DNA of 64,000 bases from Cedecea selenatireducens. Lineage in GTDB: Bacteria > Pseudomonadota > Gammaproteobacteria > Enterobacterales > Enterobacteriaceae. Made by a program: the position numbers and the translations under genes. Below, piece after piece: positions 8,651-17,826 of this stretch. The stretch is taken from NCBI RefSeq assembly GCF_042138895.1, contig NZ_JBHIKW010000005.1:299264-363263 (forward strand). Direction: 5' to 3'. Position 1 is the stretch's first letter; each line of letters begins with the position of its first letter. Below the pieces are notes generated by a model. That model had not been told where the DNA came from and ran no database searches. It was given only the letters and a program-made list of their open reading frames with translations.

Positions 8651-10945
8651 ATGAAAATGGATATTGATATCTCCCATGATAATTATGCTCATGCCTGGCA
8701 GCAGTTCCGTGGAGAAAGCTGGCAGCATGAAATTAACGTTCGGGATTTTATCCAGCAAAACTATACGCCGTATGAAGGGGATGATGCATTTCTGACGGGA
8801 GCGACGGCGGCTACTACGGCGCTGTGGGAAAAGGTGATGGAAGGCATTCGTGTCGAAAATGCCACCCATGCGCCGGTAGACTTTGACACCAACGTTGCTA
8901 CTTCAATTACCGCTCACGCCCCCGGCTACATTATTCAGGAACGTGAAAAGATCGTTGGCCTGCAGACGGATAAACCACTGAAGCGCGCGCTGCATCCTTT
9001 TGGCGGCATCAATATGATCAAAAGCTCGTTTGAAGCTTATGGTCGAAAAATGGATCGCGAGTTCGAATACCAGTTTACCGAATTACGCAAAACCCATAAT
9101 CAGGGCGTGTTCGACGTTTATTCGCCGGATATTCTGCGCTGCCGCAAGTCCGGCGTTTTAACGGGATTACCGGACGGCTACGGGCGTGGCCGAATCATCG
9201 GGGATTATCGCCGCGTGGCGCTGTATGGCATCGGCTATCTGGTCCGCGAGCGTGAGCTACAGTTTGCCGATCTGCAGCAGAAGCTGGAGCGTGGGGAGGA
9301 TCTTGAAGCGACGATTCGCCTGCGTGAAGAGCTGGCGGAACATCGCCACGCGTTACTGCAAATTCAGGAAATGGCCGCAGGCTACGGCTTTGATATCTCG
9401 CGACCTGCAGGCAACGCGCAGGAGGCAATTCAGTGGCTGTATTTTGCCTATCTGGCGGCGGTGAAGTCGCAAAACGGCGGGGCGATGTCGCTTGGGCGTA
9501 CCGCGACCTTTATCGATATTTACATTGAGCGCGATATTAAATCTGGCCTGCTCAACGAGCAGCAGGCGCAGGAATTAATTGACCATTTCATTATGAAAAT
9601 CCGCATGGTGCGCTTCCTGCGCACGCCGGAGTTTGATTCGCTGTTCTCCGGAGATCCTATCTGGGCCACCGAAGTGTTGGGCGGAATGGGGCTGGACGGT
9701 CGTACGCTGGTGACGAAAAGTACCTTCCGCTACCTGAATACGCTGCACACCATGGGGCCTGCGCCAGAGCCTAACTTGACCATTCTTTGGTCAGAAGCGC
9801 TGCCGGGCGCGTTCAAAGTCTATGCTGCCAGAGTGTCTATCGAAACCTCGTCATTGCAGTATGAAAATGATGATCTGATGCGCAGCGATTTCGACAGTGA
9901 CGATTACGCTATTGCCTGCTGCGTAAGCCCGATGATCATTGGCAAACAGATGCAGTTCTTTGGTGCTCGCGCCAACCTGGCGAAAACCCTGCTGTACTGC
10001 ATTAACGGTGGGGTGGATGAAAAGCTGAAGATTCAGGTCGGGCCTAAAACCCCGATGTTGCTCGACGACGTGCTGGACTATGACAAGGTGATGGCCAGCC
10101 TTGATAGCTTTATGGACTGGCTGGCGGTGCAGTACGTGACGGCGCTTAATCTCATCCACTATATGCACGATAAATACAGCTACGAAGCGTCGCTGATGGC
10201 GCTGCATGACAGGGATGTTTACCGCACGATGGCGTGCGGGATTGCCGGGCTTTCGGTGGCGGTGGACTCGCTTTCGGCTATCAAACACGCGGTGGTTAAG
10301 CCAGTACGTGACCACACCGGATTGGCGGTAGATTTTGTGATTGAGGGCGACTATCCGCAGTACGGCAATAATGACGACCGCGTGGACGCCATTGCCTGTG
10401 ACCTGGTTGAACGTTTTATGAAGAAAATTCAGGCGCTGCCCACCTACCGTGACGCGGTGCCGACGCAATCGATCCTGACGATTACCTCCAATGTGGTTTA
10501 CGGGCAGAAAACGGGTAATACGCCCGATGGGCGCAGGGGCGGAACGCCGTTCGCTCCCGGTGCTAACCCGATGCACGGGCGTGACACTAAGGGGGCCGTG
10601 GCCTCGCTGACTTCCGTGGCGAAGCTGCCGTTTAGCTACGCGAAAGACGGCATTTCCTATACGTTTTCCATCGTTCCGGCCGCGCTGGGTAAAGATGACT
10701 CCGTTCGTCGCCATAACCTGGTGGGGCTGCTTGACGGTTATTTCCATCACGATGTTAAAACGGAAGGCGGCCAGCACCTGAACGTCAACGTAATGAATCG
10801 TGAGATGCTGATGGATGCCATTGAACATCCGGAAAATTACCCGACGCTAACCATTCGAGTTTCCGGCTACGCGGTGCGTTTTAACGCGCTTACCCGCGAG
10901 CAGCAGCAGGACGTGATTTCCAGAACCTTCACCCAGGCGCTGTAA
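8651..10945 (+). CDS. tdcE: 2-Ketobutyrate formate-lyase / pyruvate formate-lyase
   Basis: Glycyl-radical enzyme of 764 aa, the exact E. coli length. It cleaves 2-ketobutyrate (or pyruvate) with CoA to propionyl-CoA (acetyl-CoA) and formate. The adjacent catalytic cysteines are in AIACCVSPM (about residue 419), and the C-terminal radical glycine is in RVSGYAVRFNAL, about 30 residues from the end. Activation needs an iron-sulfur/SAM activase such as PflA; none is encoded nearby. This is the last tdc gene here: a terminator follows at once, so tdcF and tdcG are absent from this locus. Confidence 0.97.
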   Translation: MKMDIDISHDNYAHAWQQFRGESWQHEINVRDFIQQNYTPYEGDDAFLTGATAATTALWEKVMEGIRVENATHAPVDFDTNVATSITAHAPGYIIQEREKIVGLQTDKPLKRALHPFGGINMIKSSFEAYGRKMDREFEYQFTELRKTHNQGVFDVYSPDILRCRKSGVLTGLPDGYGRGRIIGDYRRVALYGIGYLVRERELQFADLQQKLERGEDLEATIRLREELAEHRHALLQIQEMAAGYGFDISRPAGNAQEAIQWLYFAYLAAVKSQNGGAMSLGRTATFIDIYIERDIKSGLLNEQQAQELIDHFIMKIRMVRFLRTPEFDSLFSGDPIWATEVLGGMGLDGRTLVTKSTFRYLNTLHTMGPAPEPNLTILWSEALPGAFKVYAARVSIETSSLQYENDDLMRSDFDSDDYAIACCVSPMIIGKQMQFFGARANLAKTLLYCINGGVDEKLKIQVGPKTPMLLDDVLDYDKVMASLDSFMDWLAVQYVTALNLIHYMHDKYSYEASLMALHDRDVYRTMACGIAGLSVAVDSLSAIKHAVVKPVRDHTGLAVDFVIEGDYPQYGNNDDRVDAIACDLVERFMKKIQALPTYRDAVPTQSILTITSNVVYGQKTGNTPDGRRGGTPFAPGANPMHGRDTKGAVASLTSVAKLPFSYAKDGISYTFSIVPAALGKDDSVRRHNLVGLLDGYFHHDVKTEGGQHLNVNVMNREMLMDAIEHPENYPTLTIRVSGYAVRFNALTREQQQDVISRTFTQAL

Positions 10946-10957
10946 GCCGCTAATAAG

Positions 10958-10981
10958 CCCGGACAGATGTCCGGGTTTTTC
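10958..10981 (+). terminator. Terminator of the tdc operon
   Basis: CCCGGAC and GTCCGGG form a 7-bp stem over a 4-base AGAT loop, followed by TTTTTCCC, 12 bases after the tdcE stop. Confidence 0.92.
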
Positions 10982-11116
10982 CCTTCTTTTGCCGTATTAA
11001 CACGCAATTCGTGAACAATTTTGTGACCTGCTTGGCACATTCATGCGTTTTTGTTTACCCTTTACGGTCTGAGCTGCCTCTCCAGGCGTAGAAACTTTTC
11101 GGACAAGGAACAGTAA

Positions 11117-11977
11117 ATGGAAGATCTCAACGTAGTAGACAGTATTCACAATGCAGGAGGCTGGCTGGCGAGAAATCAGGAGCTCCTGCTCAGTTATGTG
11201 GTGAACATCGTTGCCGCACTTGCCATCCTGATTGTCGGGATGATCGTTGCCCGCCTGATTTCCAGCACGGTGAATCGCCTGATGCTGGCTCGTGGCATAG
11301 ACAGCACCGTGGCTGATTTCCTCTCCGCGCTGGTACGCTACGGCATTATTGCCTTCACGCTGATTGCGGCTCTGAGCCGGGTTGGGGTGCAAACCGCTTC
11401 CGTGATTGCCGTTCTCGGTGCCGCCGGTTTGGCCGTTGGTCTGGCGCTACAGGGCTCGTTGTCCAACCTCGCCGCAGGCGTGCTGCTGGTGACCTTCCGT
11501 CCGTTCCGTACCGGCGAGTATGTTGACCTCGGCGGCATTGCAGGCACCGTGCTTAACGTGCAGATCTTCTCCACCACGATGCGCACGGTTGACGGCAAAA
11601 TCGTGGTGGTGCCAAACGGTAAAATCATCGCCGGCAATATCATCAACTTCTCCCGCGAGCCGGTGCGCCGTAATGAATTTATCATTGGCGTCTCTTACGA
11701 GGCTGATATCGACCAGGTTAAGCAGATCCTCACCGATATCGTGAGCCGCGACGAGCGCGTGCTAAAAGATAGAGATATCACGGTGCGTGTTAATGAACTT
11801 GGGCCTTCTTCGGTAAACTTTGTGGTGCGTGCCTGGAGTAAGAGCGGCGACCTGCAAAATGTTTACTGGGACGTGCTGGAGCAAATTAAGAAGGGGCTGG
11901 ATGCCAATGGCATCGGCATTCCTTACCCGCAAATGGACGTTCACGTTCGTAAAACGAACGACGCTGAAAACGCATAA
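11117..11977 (+). CDS. mscS: Small-conductance mechanosensitive channel MscS
   Basis: Inner-membrane homoheptameric channel of 286 aa (E. coli 286) that releases solutes on hypo-osmotic shock. Three transmembrane segments lie at about residues 27-57, 65-90 and 96-127. The pore-lining TM3 carries the glycine/alanine pattern GAAGLAVGLALQGSLSNLAAG, followed by the Yxxx beta-domain and a cytoplasmic vestibule. An AAGGA ribosome site precedes the ATG. It is downstream of the tdc terminator and has its own terminator, so it is probably monocistronic. Confidence 0.97.
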   Translation: MEDLNVVDSIHNAGGWLARNQELLLSYVVNIVAALAILIVGMIVARLISSTVNRLMLARGIDSTVADFLSALVRYGIIAFTLIAALSRVGVQTASVIAVLGAAGLAVGLALQGSLSNLAAGVLLVTFRPFRTGEYVDLGGIAGTVLNVQIFSTTMRTVDGKIVVVPNGKIIAGNIINFSREPVRRNEFIIGVSYEADIDQVKQILTDIVSRDERVLKDRDITVRVNELGPSSVNFVVRAWSKSGDLQNVYWDVLEQIKKGLDANGIGIPYPQMDVHVRKTNDAENA

Positions 11978-11982
11978 TCCTC

Positions 11983-12010
11983 AAGGCCAGCTTCCGCTGG
12001 CCTTATTTTT
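11983..12010 (+). terminator. Terminator of mscS
   Basis: AAGGCCAG and CTGGCCTT pair over a TTCCG-type loop and are followed by ATTTTT, immediately after the mscS stop. Confidence 0.9.
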
Positions 12011-12119
12011 GCCTCTGGTGATTAGTAATTCTTATTAGTGATTAATAATATCCATTTCCTCTAATAATTTTTGCGCATTACACTCACGCCAAATGATGAA
12101 TATTTGAAGGGTGTGCAGC

Positions 12120-12755
12120 GTGTTAGCTTATTATTTTCAAGGTATTGCATTGGGGGCGGCGCTGATTCTTCCGCTGGGGCCGCAAAATGCTTTCGTGATG
12201 AATCAGGGCATTCGTCGTCAGTATCATTTGATGATCGCCTCGCTGTGCGCGCTGAGCGACATTATTCTCATTTGCGGCGGGATTTTTGGCGGCAGTGCCA
12301 TCCTGATGCAGTCTCCCTGGCTGCTGGCGCTGGTCACGTGGGGCGGCGTGGCATTTCTGCTGTGGTACGGCTGGGGCGCGCTGCGCACGGCGATGAGCAG
12401 CAATGTGGAACTAGCCTCGGCAGAGGTGCTCAAGCAGGGGCGCTGGAAAATCGTCGTCACTATGCTGGCGGTCACCTGGCTCAACCCGCACGTTTATCTG
12501 GATACATTTGTGGTGCTCGGTAGCCTGGGTGGCCAGCTTGCTGATGAAGCGAAACGCTGGTTTGCTTTGGGCACCATCAGCGCCTCTATTCTCTGGTTTT
12601 ACGGTCTGGCAACGCTTGCCGCCTGGCTTGCGCCACGTCTGCGCACGGCGAAAGCCCAGCGTATTATTAATGGCGTCGTTGGCGTAGTGATGTGGGTTAT
12701 CGCGGCTCAGCTGGCCAGAGATGGCGTGCAGCATATCGCGGCGCTCGTGGGCTAA
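12120..12755 (+). CDS. argO: L-arginine exporter ArgO
   Basis: LysE-superfamily exporter of 211 aa with about six transmembrane helices, which pumps out arginine and the toxic analogue canavanine. The LysE-family segment LPLGPQNAFVMNQGIRRQYH lies near residue 20, and the paired helix VTWLNPHVYLDTFVVLG near 120. I chose the GTG at 12120 (GAAGG ribosome site about 9 bases upstream) because it gives the E. coli length of 211; a GTG at 12111 would add three residues. In E. coli its activator is ArgP, encoded here at 13657-14556. Confidence 0.94.
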   Translation: MLAYYFQGIALGAALILPLGPQNAFVMNQGIRRQYHLMIASLCALSDIILICGGIFGGSAILMQSPWLLALVTWGGVAFLLWYGWGALRTAMSSNVELASAEVLKQGRWKIVVTMLAVTWLNPHVYLDTFVVLGSLGGQLADEAKRWFALGTISASILWFYGLATLAAWLAPRLRTAKAQRIINGVVGVVMWVIAAQLARDGVQHIAALVG

Positions 12756-12865
12756 TTCGCCATAATCTGATAGACAAGTTACTATTACAGGCTAAGCTTG
12801 CTGGCAGACGCCGGGAGTTTGTCGAACGGCGTAATCACAGTGGAACGTAGCACGGAGGAGTTACA

Positions 12866-13603
12866 GTGAAGTTTAAAATTTTAGCATTAGCCGCGTTAAT
12901 GGGATTAGGTTCTGTTTCTGTACAGGCAGGCGAGTTGCCAAACGGGCCGCACGTGGTCACCTCCGGGACAGCCAGCGTCGATGCAGTACCTGATATCGCC
13001 ACGCTCGCCATCGAAGTCAATGTGACCGCTAAGGACGCAGCTTCCGCCAAAAAACAGGCTGACGATCGCGTGGCGCAATATCTGACCTTCCTGCAGAAAA
13101 ATGGCGTAGAGAAGAAGGACATCAATGCCGCCAACCTGCGCACACAGCCAGAATATGATTACCTGAAAGACGGTAAAACCCAGTTGAAGGGCTACCGTGC
13201 GGTACGCCAGGTGGAAGTCACCCTGCGTCAGCTGGATAAAATGAACGAACTGCTTGATGGTGCGCTGAAGTCCGGCCTGAACGAAATCCGTTCCGTGTCC
13301 CTGGGCGTTGCACATCCGGAAGAATACAAGGATAAAGCACGTAAAGAAGCGATTACCGATGCGACCCGTCAGGCGAAGCTGTTGGCAGAAGGCTTTAACA
13401 GCAAGCTGGGGCCGGTATACAGCGTGCGTTACCACGTTTCTAACTACCAGCCAGCGCCGATGGTTCGCATGATGAAAGCGAACGCAGCAGCGCCGGCTTC
13501 CGCTCAGGATACCTACGATCAGCAGACTATTCAGTTTGACGACCAGGTTGATGTGGTGTTTGAACTGCAGGGCGCACAGACTCCGGCTGCTCCTGCTCAG
13601 TAA
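12866..13603 (+). CDS. yggE: Periplasmic SIMPL-domain protein YggE
   Basis: Exported protein of 245 aa with a typical Sec signal peptide (charged MKFK, hydrophobic core, AxA-like site before GELPNG at about residue 22). It is a SIMPL/DUF541 protein; family features include the TSGTASVDAVPDIATL opening strand and the RQVEVTLRQLDKMNELLDGAL segment. E. coli YggE has been linked to reduced oxidative stress, but its biochemical role is not established. A GGAGG ribosome site precedes the ATG. It is convergent with argP and shares a terminator. Confidence 0.93.
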   Translation: MKFKILALAALMGLGSVSVQAGELPNGPHVVTSGTASVDAVPDIATLAIEVNVTAKDAASAKKQADDRVAQYLTFLQKNGVEKKDINAANLRTQPEYDYLKDGKTQLKGYRAVRQVEVTLRQLDKMNELLDGALKSGLNEIRSVSLGVAHPEEYKDKARKEAITDATRQAKLLAEGFNSKLGPVYSVRYHVSNYQPAPMVRMMKANAAAPASAQDTYDQQTIQFDDQVDVVFELQGAQTPAAPAQ

Positions 13604-13618
13604 GATTTGATCTTCACC

Positions 13619-13648
13619 TTAACCCTCGCCGTTCCAGGCGAGGGTTAA
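13619..13648. terminator. Bidirectional terminator between yggE and argP
   Basis: TTAACCCTCGCC and GGCGAGGGTTAA form a perfect 12-bp stem with a GTTCCA loop between the two convergent stop codons. Confidence 0.85.
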
Positions 13649-13656
13649 TCAAAGCG

Positions 13657-14556
13657 TTATTCCGTATCCTGCCTCAATACCTTATGCCCGTACTCCAGCA
13701 AAGCATCCGTCACGTTACGCATCATGCGGCTTTCAGGCGCAAAGCGGTGCCAGTAAAGCATGCGTCGCTGCAGCAGGCCCGGCGTCAGGTCGATTAATTC
13801 GCCGCTATTCAACTCGCGCTCAATTTGCAGATGCGGGATCATACAGCAGGTTGTGCCCTGGCGAGCCAGCTGCACAAAGGCTTCCGAAGAGTTAACGATA
13901 TGGCACGGCACGCTGCCCGGCGACAGGTCAAAGTTCTGCTGTAAAAACGCCTGATGCATGTCGTCGAGATGATCGAACGCAACGGCGGGGGCTTTAAGCA
14001 GGGCTGAACGCGTGACGCCGTTAGGGAAATAGCGTTCGGCAAAATCTTTCGACCCAACAAACAGGTAGTCCAGCGCGCCCAGGCGATCCACCAGGCAGCT
14101 CGGCAGCGGCTGAGGCTGAATGGAAACCGCCCCGACCACTTCACCACGGCGCAGGCGTTCCTGAGTCCGGGTTTCATCTTCAACCTGAAGATTCAGGCGA
14201 ATAGGCGAGTCGGCTAATACCGGCGCCAGAGCCGGCAGCAGCCAGGTTGCCAGACTGTCGGCGTTGACCGCCAGGGAAAGCAGCAGCGGCGTGGAGCCGG
14301 TTTGCTCGTCGCCCAGCCACTCTTCTTCCAGCAGCTCTACCTGGCGTAAAAGCGCCAGCAGTTTTTGGCCCTGCTCGGTAGGACGAGGCGGCACGGTGCG
14401 CACCAACAATGGCTGGCCGAACATCGTTTCCAGTTGCTTAATACGTTGTGAGACGGCCGACTGAGTAATGCACAGCTTCTGCGCCGCACGCTCAAATCCT
14501 CGTTCACGAATTACCGCATCCAGCGCCTGCAGCGTTCTGTAGTCCGGGCGTTTCAT
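13657..14556 (-). CDS. argP: LysR-type regulator ArgP (IciA)
   Basis: LysR-family protein of 299 aa (E. coli 297). It senses lysine/arginine and activates argO and several amino-acid genes; it was first described as the oriC-binding inhibitor IciA. The HTH is at residues 15-50 (VIRERGFERAAQKLCITQSAVSQRIKQLE), followed by the substrate-binding domain. The start MKRPDYRTLQALDAVIRERG matches the family. It is divergent from rpiA (188 bases), as in E. coli. Confidence 0.96.
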   Translation of the reverse strand: MKRPDYRTLQALDAVIRERGFERAAQKLCITQSAVSQRIKQLETMFGQPLLVRTVPPRPTEQGQKLLALLRQVELLEEEWLGDEQTGSTPLLLSLAVNADSLATWLLPALAPVLADSPIRLNLQVEDETRTQERLRRGEVVGAVSIQPQPLPSCLVDRLGALDYLFVGSKDFAERYFPNGVTRSALLKAPAVAFDHLDDMHQAFLQQNFDLSPGSVPCHIVNSSEAFVQLARQGTTCCMIPHLQIERELNSGELIDLTPGLLQRRMLYWHRFAPESRMMRNVTDALLEYGHKVLRQDTE

Positions 14557-14744
14557 TGTTGTTCATTTGCTCCTGATTTCGTCGGGCAATCACTATGACA
14601 TAAATTTGCCGTTGATTCAGACCAAATCGGCGAGCGGTGATTTCGTTCGAACGTGATGACGTTGGCATTGCGGCAAAGCCGGGGACATTTTTCCGATGCA
14701 TGCTCTATAATGCGCGTCAGTTTCCACATCACAGGCATAAAATT

Positions 14745-15404
14745 ATGACGCAGGATGAACTGAAAAAAGCAGTCGGATGGGCAGCACTCCAGTACGTGCA
14801 GCCGGGCACCATTGTGGGCGTGGGCACGGGCTCAACTGCCGCACACTTTATTGATGCTTTGGGCACCATCAAGCACCAGATTGAAGGCGCTGTTTCCAGC
14901 TCCGACGCTTCCACCGCGAAACTGAAAAGCCTTGGGATTACCGTTTTCGATCTCAATGAGGTGGACTCCTTAGGCGTTTATGTTGACGGTGCCGATGAGA
15001 TTAACAACCAGATGCAGATGATCAAAGGCGGCGGTGCGGCCCTGACCCGCGAGAAAATCATCGCTTCGGTAGCAGAGAAGTTTGTCTGCATCGCGGACTC
15101 GTCCAAGCAGGTCGATATTCTTGGTAACTTCCCGCTGCCGGTTGAGGTTATCCCGATGGCGCGCAGCGCCGTAGCGCGTGAGCTGGTGAAGCTGGGCGGC
15201 CGCCCGGAATATCGCCAGGGCGTGGTAACGGACAACGGTAACATCATTCTGGATGTGCATGGTCTAAGCATCATGGAGCCGATGAAGCTGGAAAATACCA
15301 TCAACGGTATGCCTGGCGTGGTGACCGTGGGGCTGTTTGCGAACCGCGGCGCGGATGTGGCGCTGATCGGCACCGCAGACGGCGTGAAAACCATCGTGAA
15401 ATGA
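14745..15404 (+). CDS. rpiA: Ribose-5-phosphate isomerase A
   Basis: Enzyme of 219 aa (E. coli 219) that interconverts ribose 5-phosphate and ribulose 5-phosphate in the non-oxidative pentose phosphate pathway. Motifs: GVGTGSTAAHFIDAL (residues 24-38), the catalytic DGADEIN, KGGGAALTREKI, and the C-terminal ALIGTADGVKTI. The ATG at 14745 gives the family start MTQDELKKAVGWAALQYV; an upstream in-frame ATG at 14637 would add 36 non-homologous residues across the argP-rpiA promoter region. Confidence 0.97.
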   Translation: MTQDELKKAVGWAALQYVQPGTIVGVGTGSTAAHFIDALGTIKHQIEGAVSSSDASTAKLKSLGITVFDLNEVDSLGVYVDGADEINNQMQMIKGGGAALTREKIIASVAEKFVCIADSSKQVDILGNFPLPVEVIPMARSAVARELVKLGGRPEYRQGVVTDNGNIILDVHGLSIMEPMKLENTINGMPGVVTVGLFANRGADVALIGTADGVKTIVK

Positions 15405-15411
15405 TCTGACC

Positions 15412-15430
15412 GGGGCGCATCCCGCGCCCC
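15412..15430 (+). terminator. GC-rich hairpin after rpiA
   Basis: GGGGCGC and GCGCCCC pair over an ATCCC loop 8 bases after the rpiA stop. An A tract, not a T tract, follows on the plus strand, so intrinsic termination is uncertain. Confidence 0.45.
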
Positions 15431-15474
15431 AAAAATCCGTATAAAAAATGACAAATTATTTTAACGGCATATTT

Positions 15475-15490
15475 GGTGACATATATCACA
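15475..15490 (+). promoter_or_regulatory. Likely CRP site upstream of serA
   Basis: GGTGA-CATATA-TCACA carries the full CRP core GTGA-N6-TCAC, 218 bases before the serA start. E. coli serA is reported to be controlled by CRP and Lrp. The remaining 15491-15707 is leader sequence in which I see no gene. Confidence 0.5.
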
Positions 15491-15707
15491 TTTTGGTAAC
15501 AGTCCTGTGATTCATTCCTGGTTCTTCCTCCCTCCCAGCATTTTATTCTGACACCTGCCGCCTTATTCCCTCCTGACGAGACGGCGACGCAATCGTTCAT
15601 ATTGCCCCAAACGTAGATTTTGATATTTTGACAGAAGGGTAACTTATAGGCGGTGGCGCATCACCGCCCAGAAACGAACACAACAGCACAGAAATAGGGT
15701 CGGGGAA

Positions 15708-16946
15708 ATGGCAAAAGTATCACTGGATAAAGACAGAATTAAATTCCTGCTTGTCGAAGGCGTGCACCAAAAAGCGGTGGATAATCTTCGCGCGGCGGGA
15801 TACACCAACATTGAGTTTCATAAAGGCGCGCTGGATTCCGAAGCGCTCAAAGAGTCGATCCGTGATGCTCACTTCATTGGCCTGCGTTCCCGCACCCATT
15901 TGACCGAAGAGATCTTTGCCGCAGCCGAGAAGCTGGTGGCGGTGGGCTGTTTCTGCATTGGGACAAACCAGGTTGACCTGGACGCCGCCGCGAAGCGTGG
16001 GGTTCCGGTGTTCAACGCCCCGTTCTCTAACACCCGTTCCGTTGCTGAGCTGGTCATTGGCGAACTGCTGTTGCTGCTGCGCGGTATTCCAGAGGCTAAC
16101 GCCAAAGCGCACCGTGGCGTGTGGAACAAGCTGGCCGTGGGTTCTTACGAGGCTCGTGGTAAAAAGCTGGGCATTATCGGTTACGGCCACATCGGCACGC
16201 AGCTGGGGATCCTCGCTGAATCTTTGGGAATGCACGTTTACTTCTACGACATCGAGAACAAGCTGCCGCTGGGTAACGCCACTCAGGTTCAGCATCTTTC
16301 CGACCTGCTGAATATGAGCGATGTGGTGAGTCTCCACGTGCCTGAAAACGCCTCGACCAAAAACATGATTGGCACTAACGAACTGGCGCTGATGAAGCCG
16401 GGTTCACTGCTGATCAACGCTTCTCGCGGCACGGTGGTGGATATTCCTGCTCTGTGCGGCGCGCTGTCCAGCAAACACCTGTCCGGTGCGGCCATCGACG
16501 TCTTCCCGACCGAACCTGCGACTAACAGCGATCCGTTTAACTCACCGCTGTGCGAGTTCGACAACGTTATCCTGACGCCACACATCGGCGGCTCGACTCA
16601 GGAAGCGCAGGAAAACATTGGCCTGGAAGTGGCGGGCAAGCTGGCGAAATACTCTGATAACGGCTCTACGCTGTCTGCGGTTAACTTCCCTGAAGTTTCT
16701 CTGCCGCTGCACGGCGGTACAACCAGCCGTCTGCTGCATATTCATGAGAACCGTCCGGGGATCCTGACCGCGCTTAACCAGATCTTTGCCGAGCAGGGCA
16801 TCAACATTGCCGCTCAGTTCCTGCAGACTACGCCGCACATGGGCTACGTCGTGATTGATATTGATGCGCCGGAAGATGTTGCGGAGAAAGCGCTGAAATC
16901 AATGAAAGCAATTCCGGGCACAATCCGCGCCCGCCTGCTGTACTGA
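15708..16946 (+). CDS. serA: D-3-phosphoglycerate dehydrogenase
   Basis: First enzyme of serine biosynthesis, 412 aa (E. coli 410). It oxidises 3-phosphoglycerate to 3-phosphohydroxypyruvate. The Rossmann motif GIIGYGHIGTQLG is near residue 158, the catalytic Arg in ASRGTVVD, and the His in LTPHIGGSTQEAQENIG. The C-terminal ACT domain (from about residue 340, LLHIHENRPGILTALNQIF) is the allosteric serine-binding site. A GGGGAAATG ribosome/start region precedes it. Serine made here feeds the gcv system encoded further downstream. Confidence 0.98.
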   Translation: MAKVSLDKDRIKFLLVEGVHQKAVDNLRAAGYTNIEFHKGALDSEALKESIRDAHFIGLRSRTHLTEEIFAAAEKLVAVGCFCIGTNQVDLDAAAKRGVPVFNAPFSNTRSVAELVIGELLLLLRGIPEANAKAHRGVWNKLAVGSYEARGKKLGIIGYGHIGTQLGILAESLGMHVYFYDIENKLPLGNATQVQHLSDLLNMSDVVSLHVPENASTKNMIGTNELALMKPGSLLINASRGTVVDIPALCGALSSKHLSGAAIDVFPTEPATNSDPFNSPLCEFDNVILTPHIGGSTQEAQENIGLEVAGKLAKYSDNGSTLSAVNFPEVSLPLHGGTTSRLLHIHENRPGILTALNQIFAEQGINIAAQFLQTTPHMGYVVIDIDAPEDVAEKALKSMKAIPGTIRARLLY

Positions 16947-16984
16947 TAGACGAGGCTGCCTCTTCCTCTGATGGGGAAGGGGCA

Positions 16985-17581
16985 TTACCACTGCCAGAGG
17001 CGCGACGGTGTGATTACGGCTGGTAAAGGGATATCCCACTGCTCGACTGGCAATGCATCCACCTGCTGGCAATCGTGAGCCAGGCCAACCGGGTAAAGGC
17101 CGTGCTGCTGCCAATTCTGTAGCGTTCTGTCGTAAAACCCGCCGCCCATCCCCAAACGCTGTCCGGTTTCATCAAAGGCAACCAGAGGCGTAACCAGCAC
17201 GTCCAGCCTGTTCAGCGGCAACACGTCGCGAACGTCCAGCTTAGGTTCTAGAATTTTCAGGCGATTAGTGACCAGATTGCTTTGCGGCGTATAGCGCAAA
17301 AAAAGCAGGTTACCGGCGCTAAAAGGGTGAAGAACCGGAAGGTAAACCTCTTTTCCCGCCTGCCACAGTGCTTCAATCAGCGGCGTGGTATCAAGCTCGC
17401 CGTCGAAGGAAAGAAACAGCGCCACGGTTTTCGCGTCAAGAACTGGCTCAAACGCCAGCATGCGTTCAGCGGCCTGTAGGGCAAAATTTTGTTGTTCAGC
17501 GGGAGTGAGTGACCGACGTCGCTGCCGGATTGTCTGGCGAATGTTCTGACGAAGCGTTGAGGTTAACGGGATATGCGTCAT
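16985..17581 (-). CDS. fau: 5-Formyltetrahydrofolate cyclo-ligase
   Basis: Protein of 198 aa of the 5-FTHF cyclo-ligase family (YgfA). It converts 5-formyl-THF to 5,10-methenyl-THF using ATP, recycling a folate form made during glycine/serine C1 metabolism. The basic N-terminal RQRRRSLTPAEQ helix, VALFLSFDGELDT and the ATP/phosphate-binding loop QRLGMGGGFYDRTL are present. The start at 17581 gives a longer N-terminus than the 182-residue E. coli form; the alternative is an internal start near RQTIRQRRR. It lies directly downstream of ssrS on the same strand, as in E. coli, where the two are co-transcribed. Confidence 0.94.
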   Translation of the reverse strand: MTHIPLTSTLRQNIRQTIRQRRRSLTPAEQQNFALQAAERMLAFEPVLDAKTVALFLSFDGELDTTPLIEALWQAGKEVYLPVLHPFSAGNLLFLRYTPQSNLVTNRLKILEPKLDVRDVLPLNRLDVLVTPLVAFDETGQRLGMGGGFYDRTLQNWQQHGLYPVGLAHDCQQVDALPVEQWDIPLPAVITPSRLWQW

Positions 17582-17601
17582 GATGGCTGGGTAGTAAAGA
17601 G

Positions 17602-17785
17602 GGAATCTCCGAGATGCCGCCGCAGGCTGTAACCCTTGAACCCTTGGTTCAAGGTGAGTGTGTCGTCATGGTCTTCAGGCTTCTCGGACGGACCGAGCAT
17701 GCTCACCAACCGCGGAGCGCCACACTCTTGTGGTATGAAATATCGGCTCAGGGGACTGGCCCGCTTGCAAACATCTCAGAGAAAT
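17602..17785 (-). ncRNA. ssrS: 6S RNA
   Basis: The minus strand matches the enterobacterial 6S RNA closely, from ATTTCTCTGAGATGTTTGC at the 5' end (17785) to GAGATTCC at the 3' end (17602), about 184 nt. The long rod can be seen: the 5' CTGAGATGTT and 3' CATCTCGGAG ends pair, and the central open bubble contains the GAGCATGCTCGGTCCGTCCG region. It mimics an open promoter and sequesters sigma-70 RNA polymerase in stationary phase. It lies between zapA and fau as in E. coli. Confidence 0.97.
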
Positions 17786-17826
17786 TTTGTCTTCGAAGTT
17801 ACTCTACCATAGTCAACTGCGAAGTG

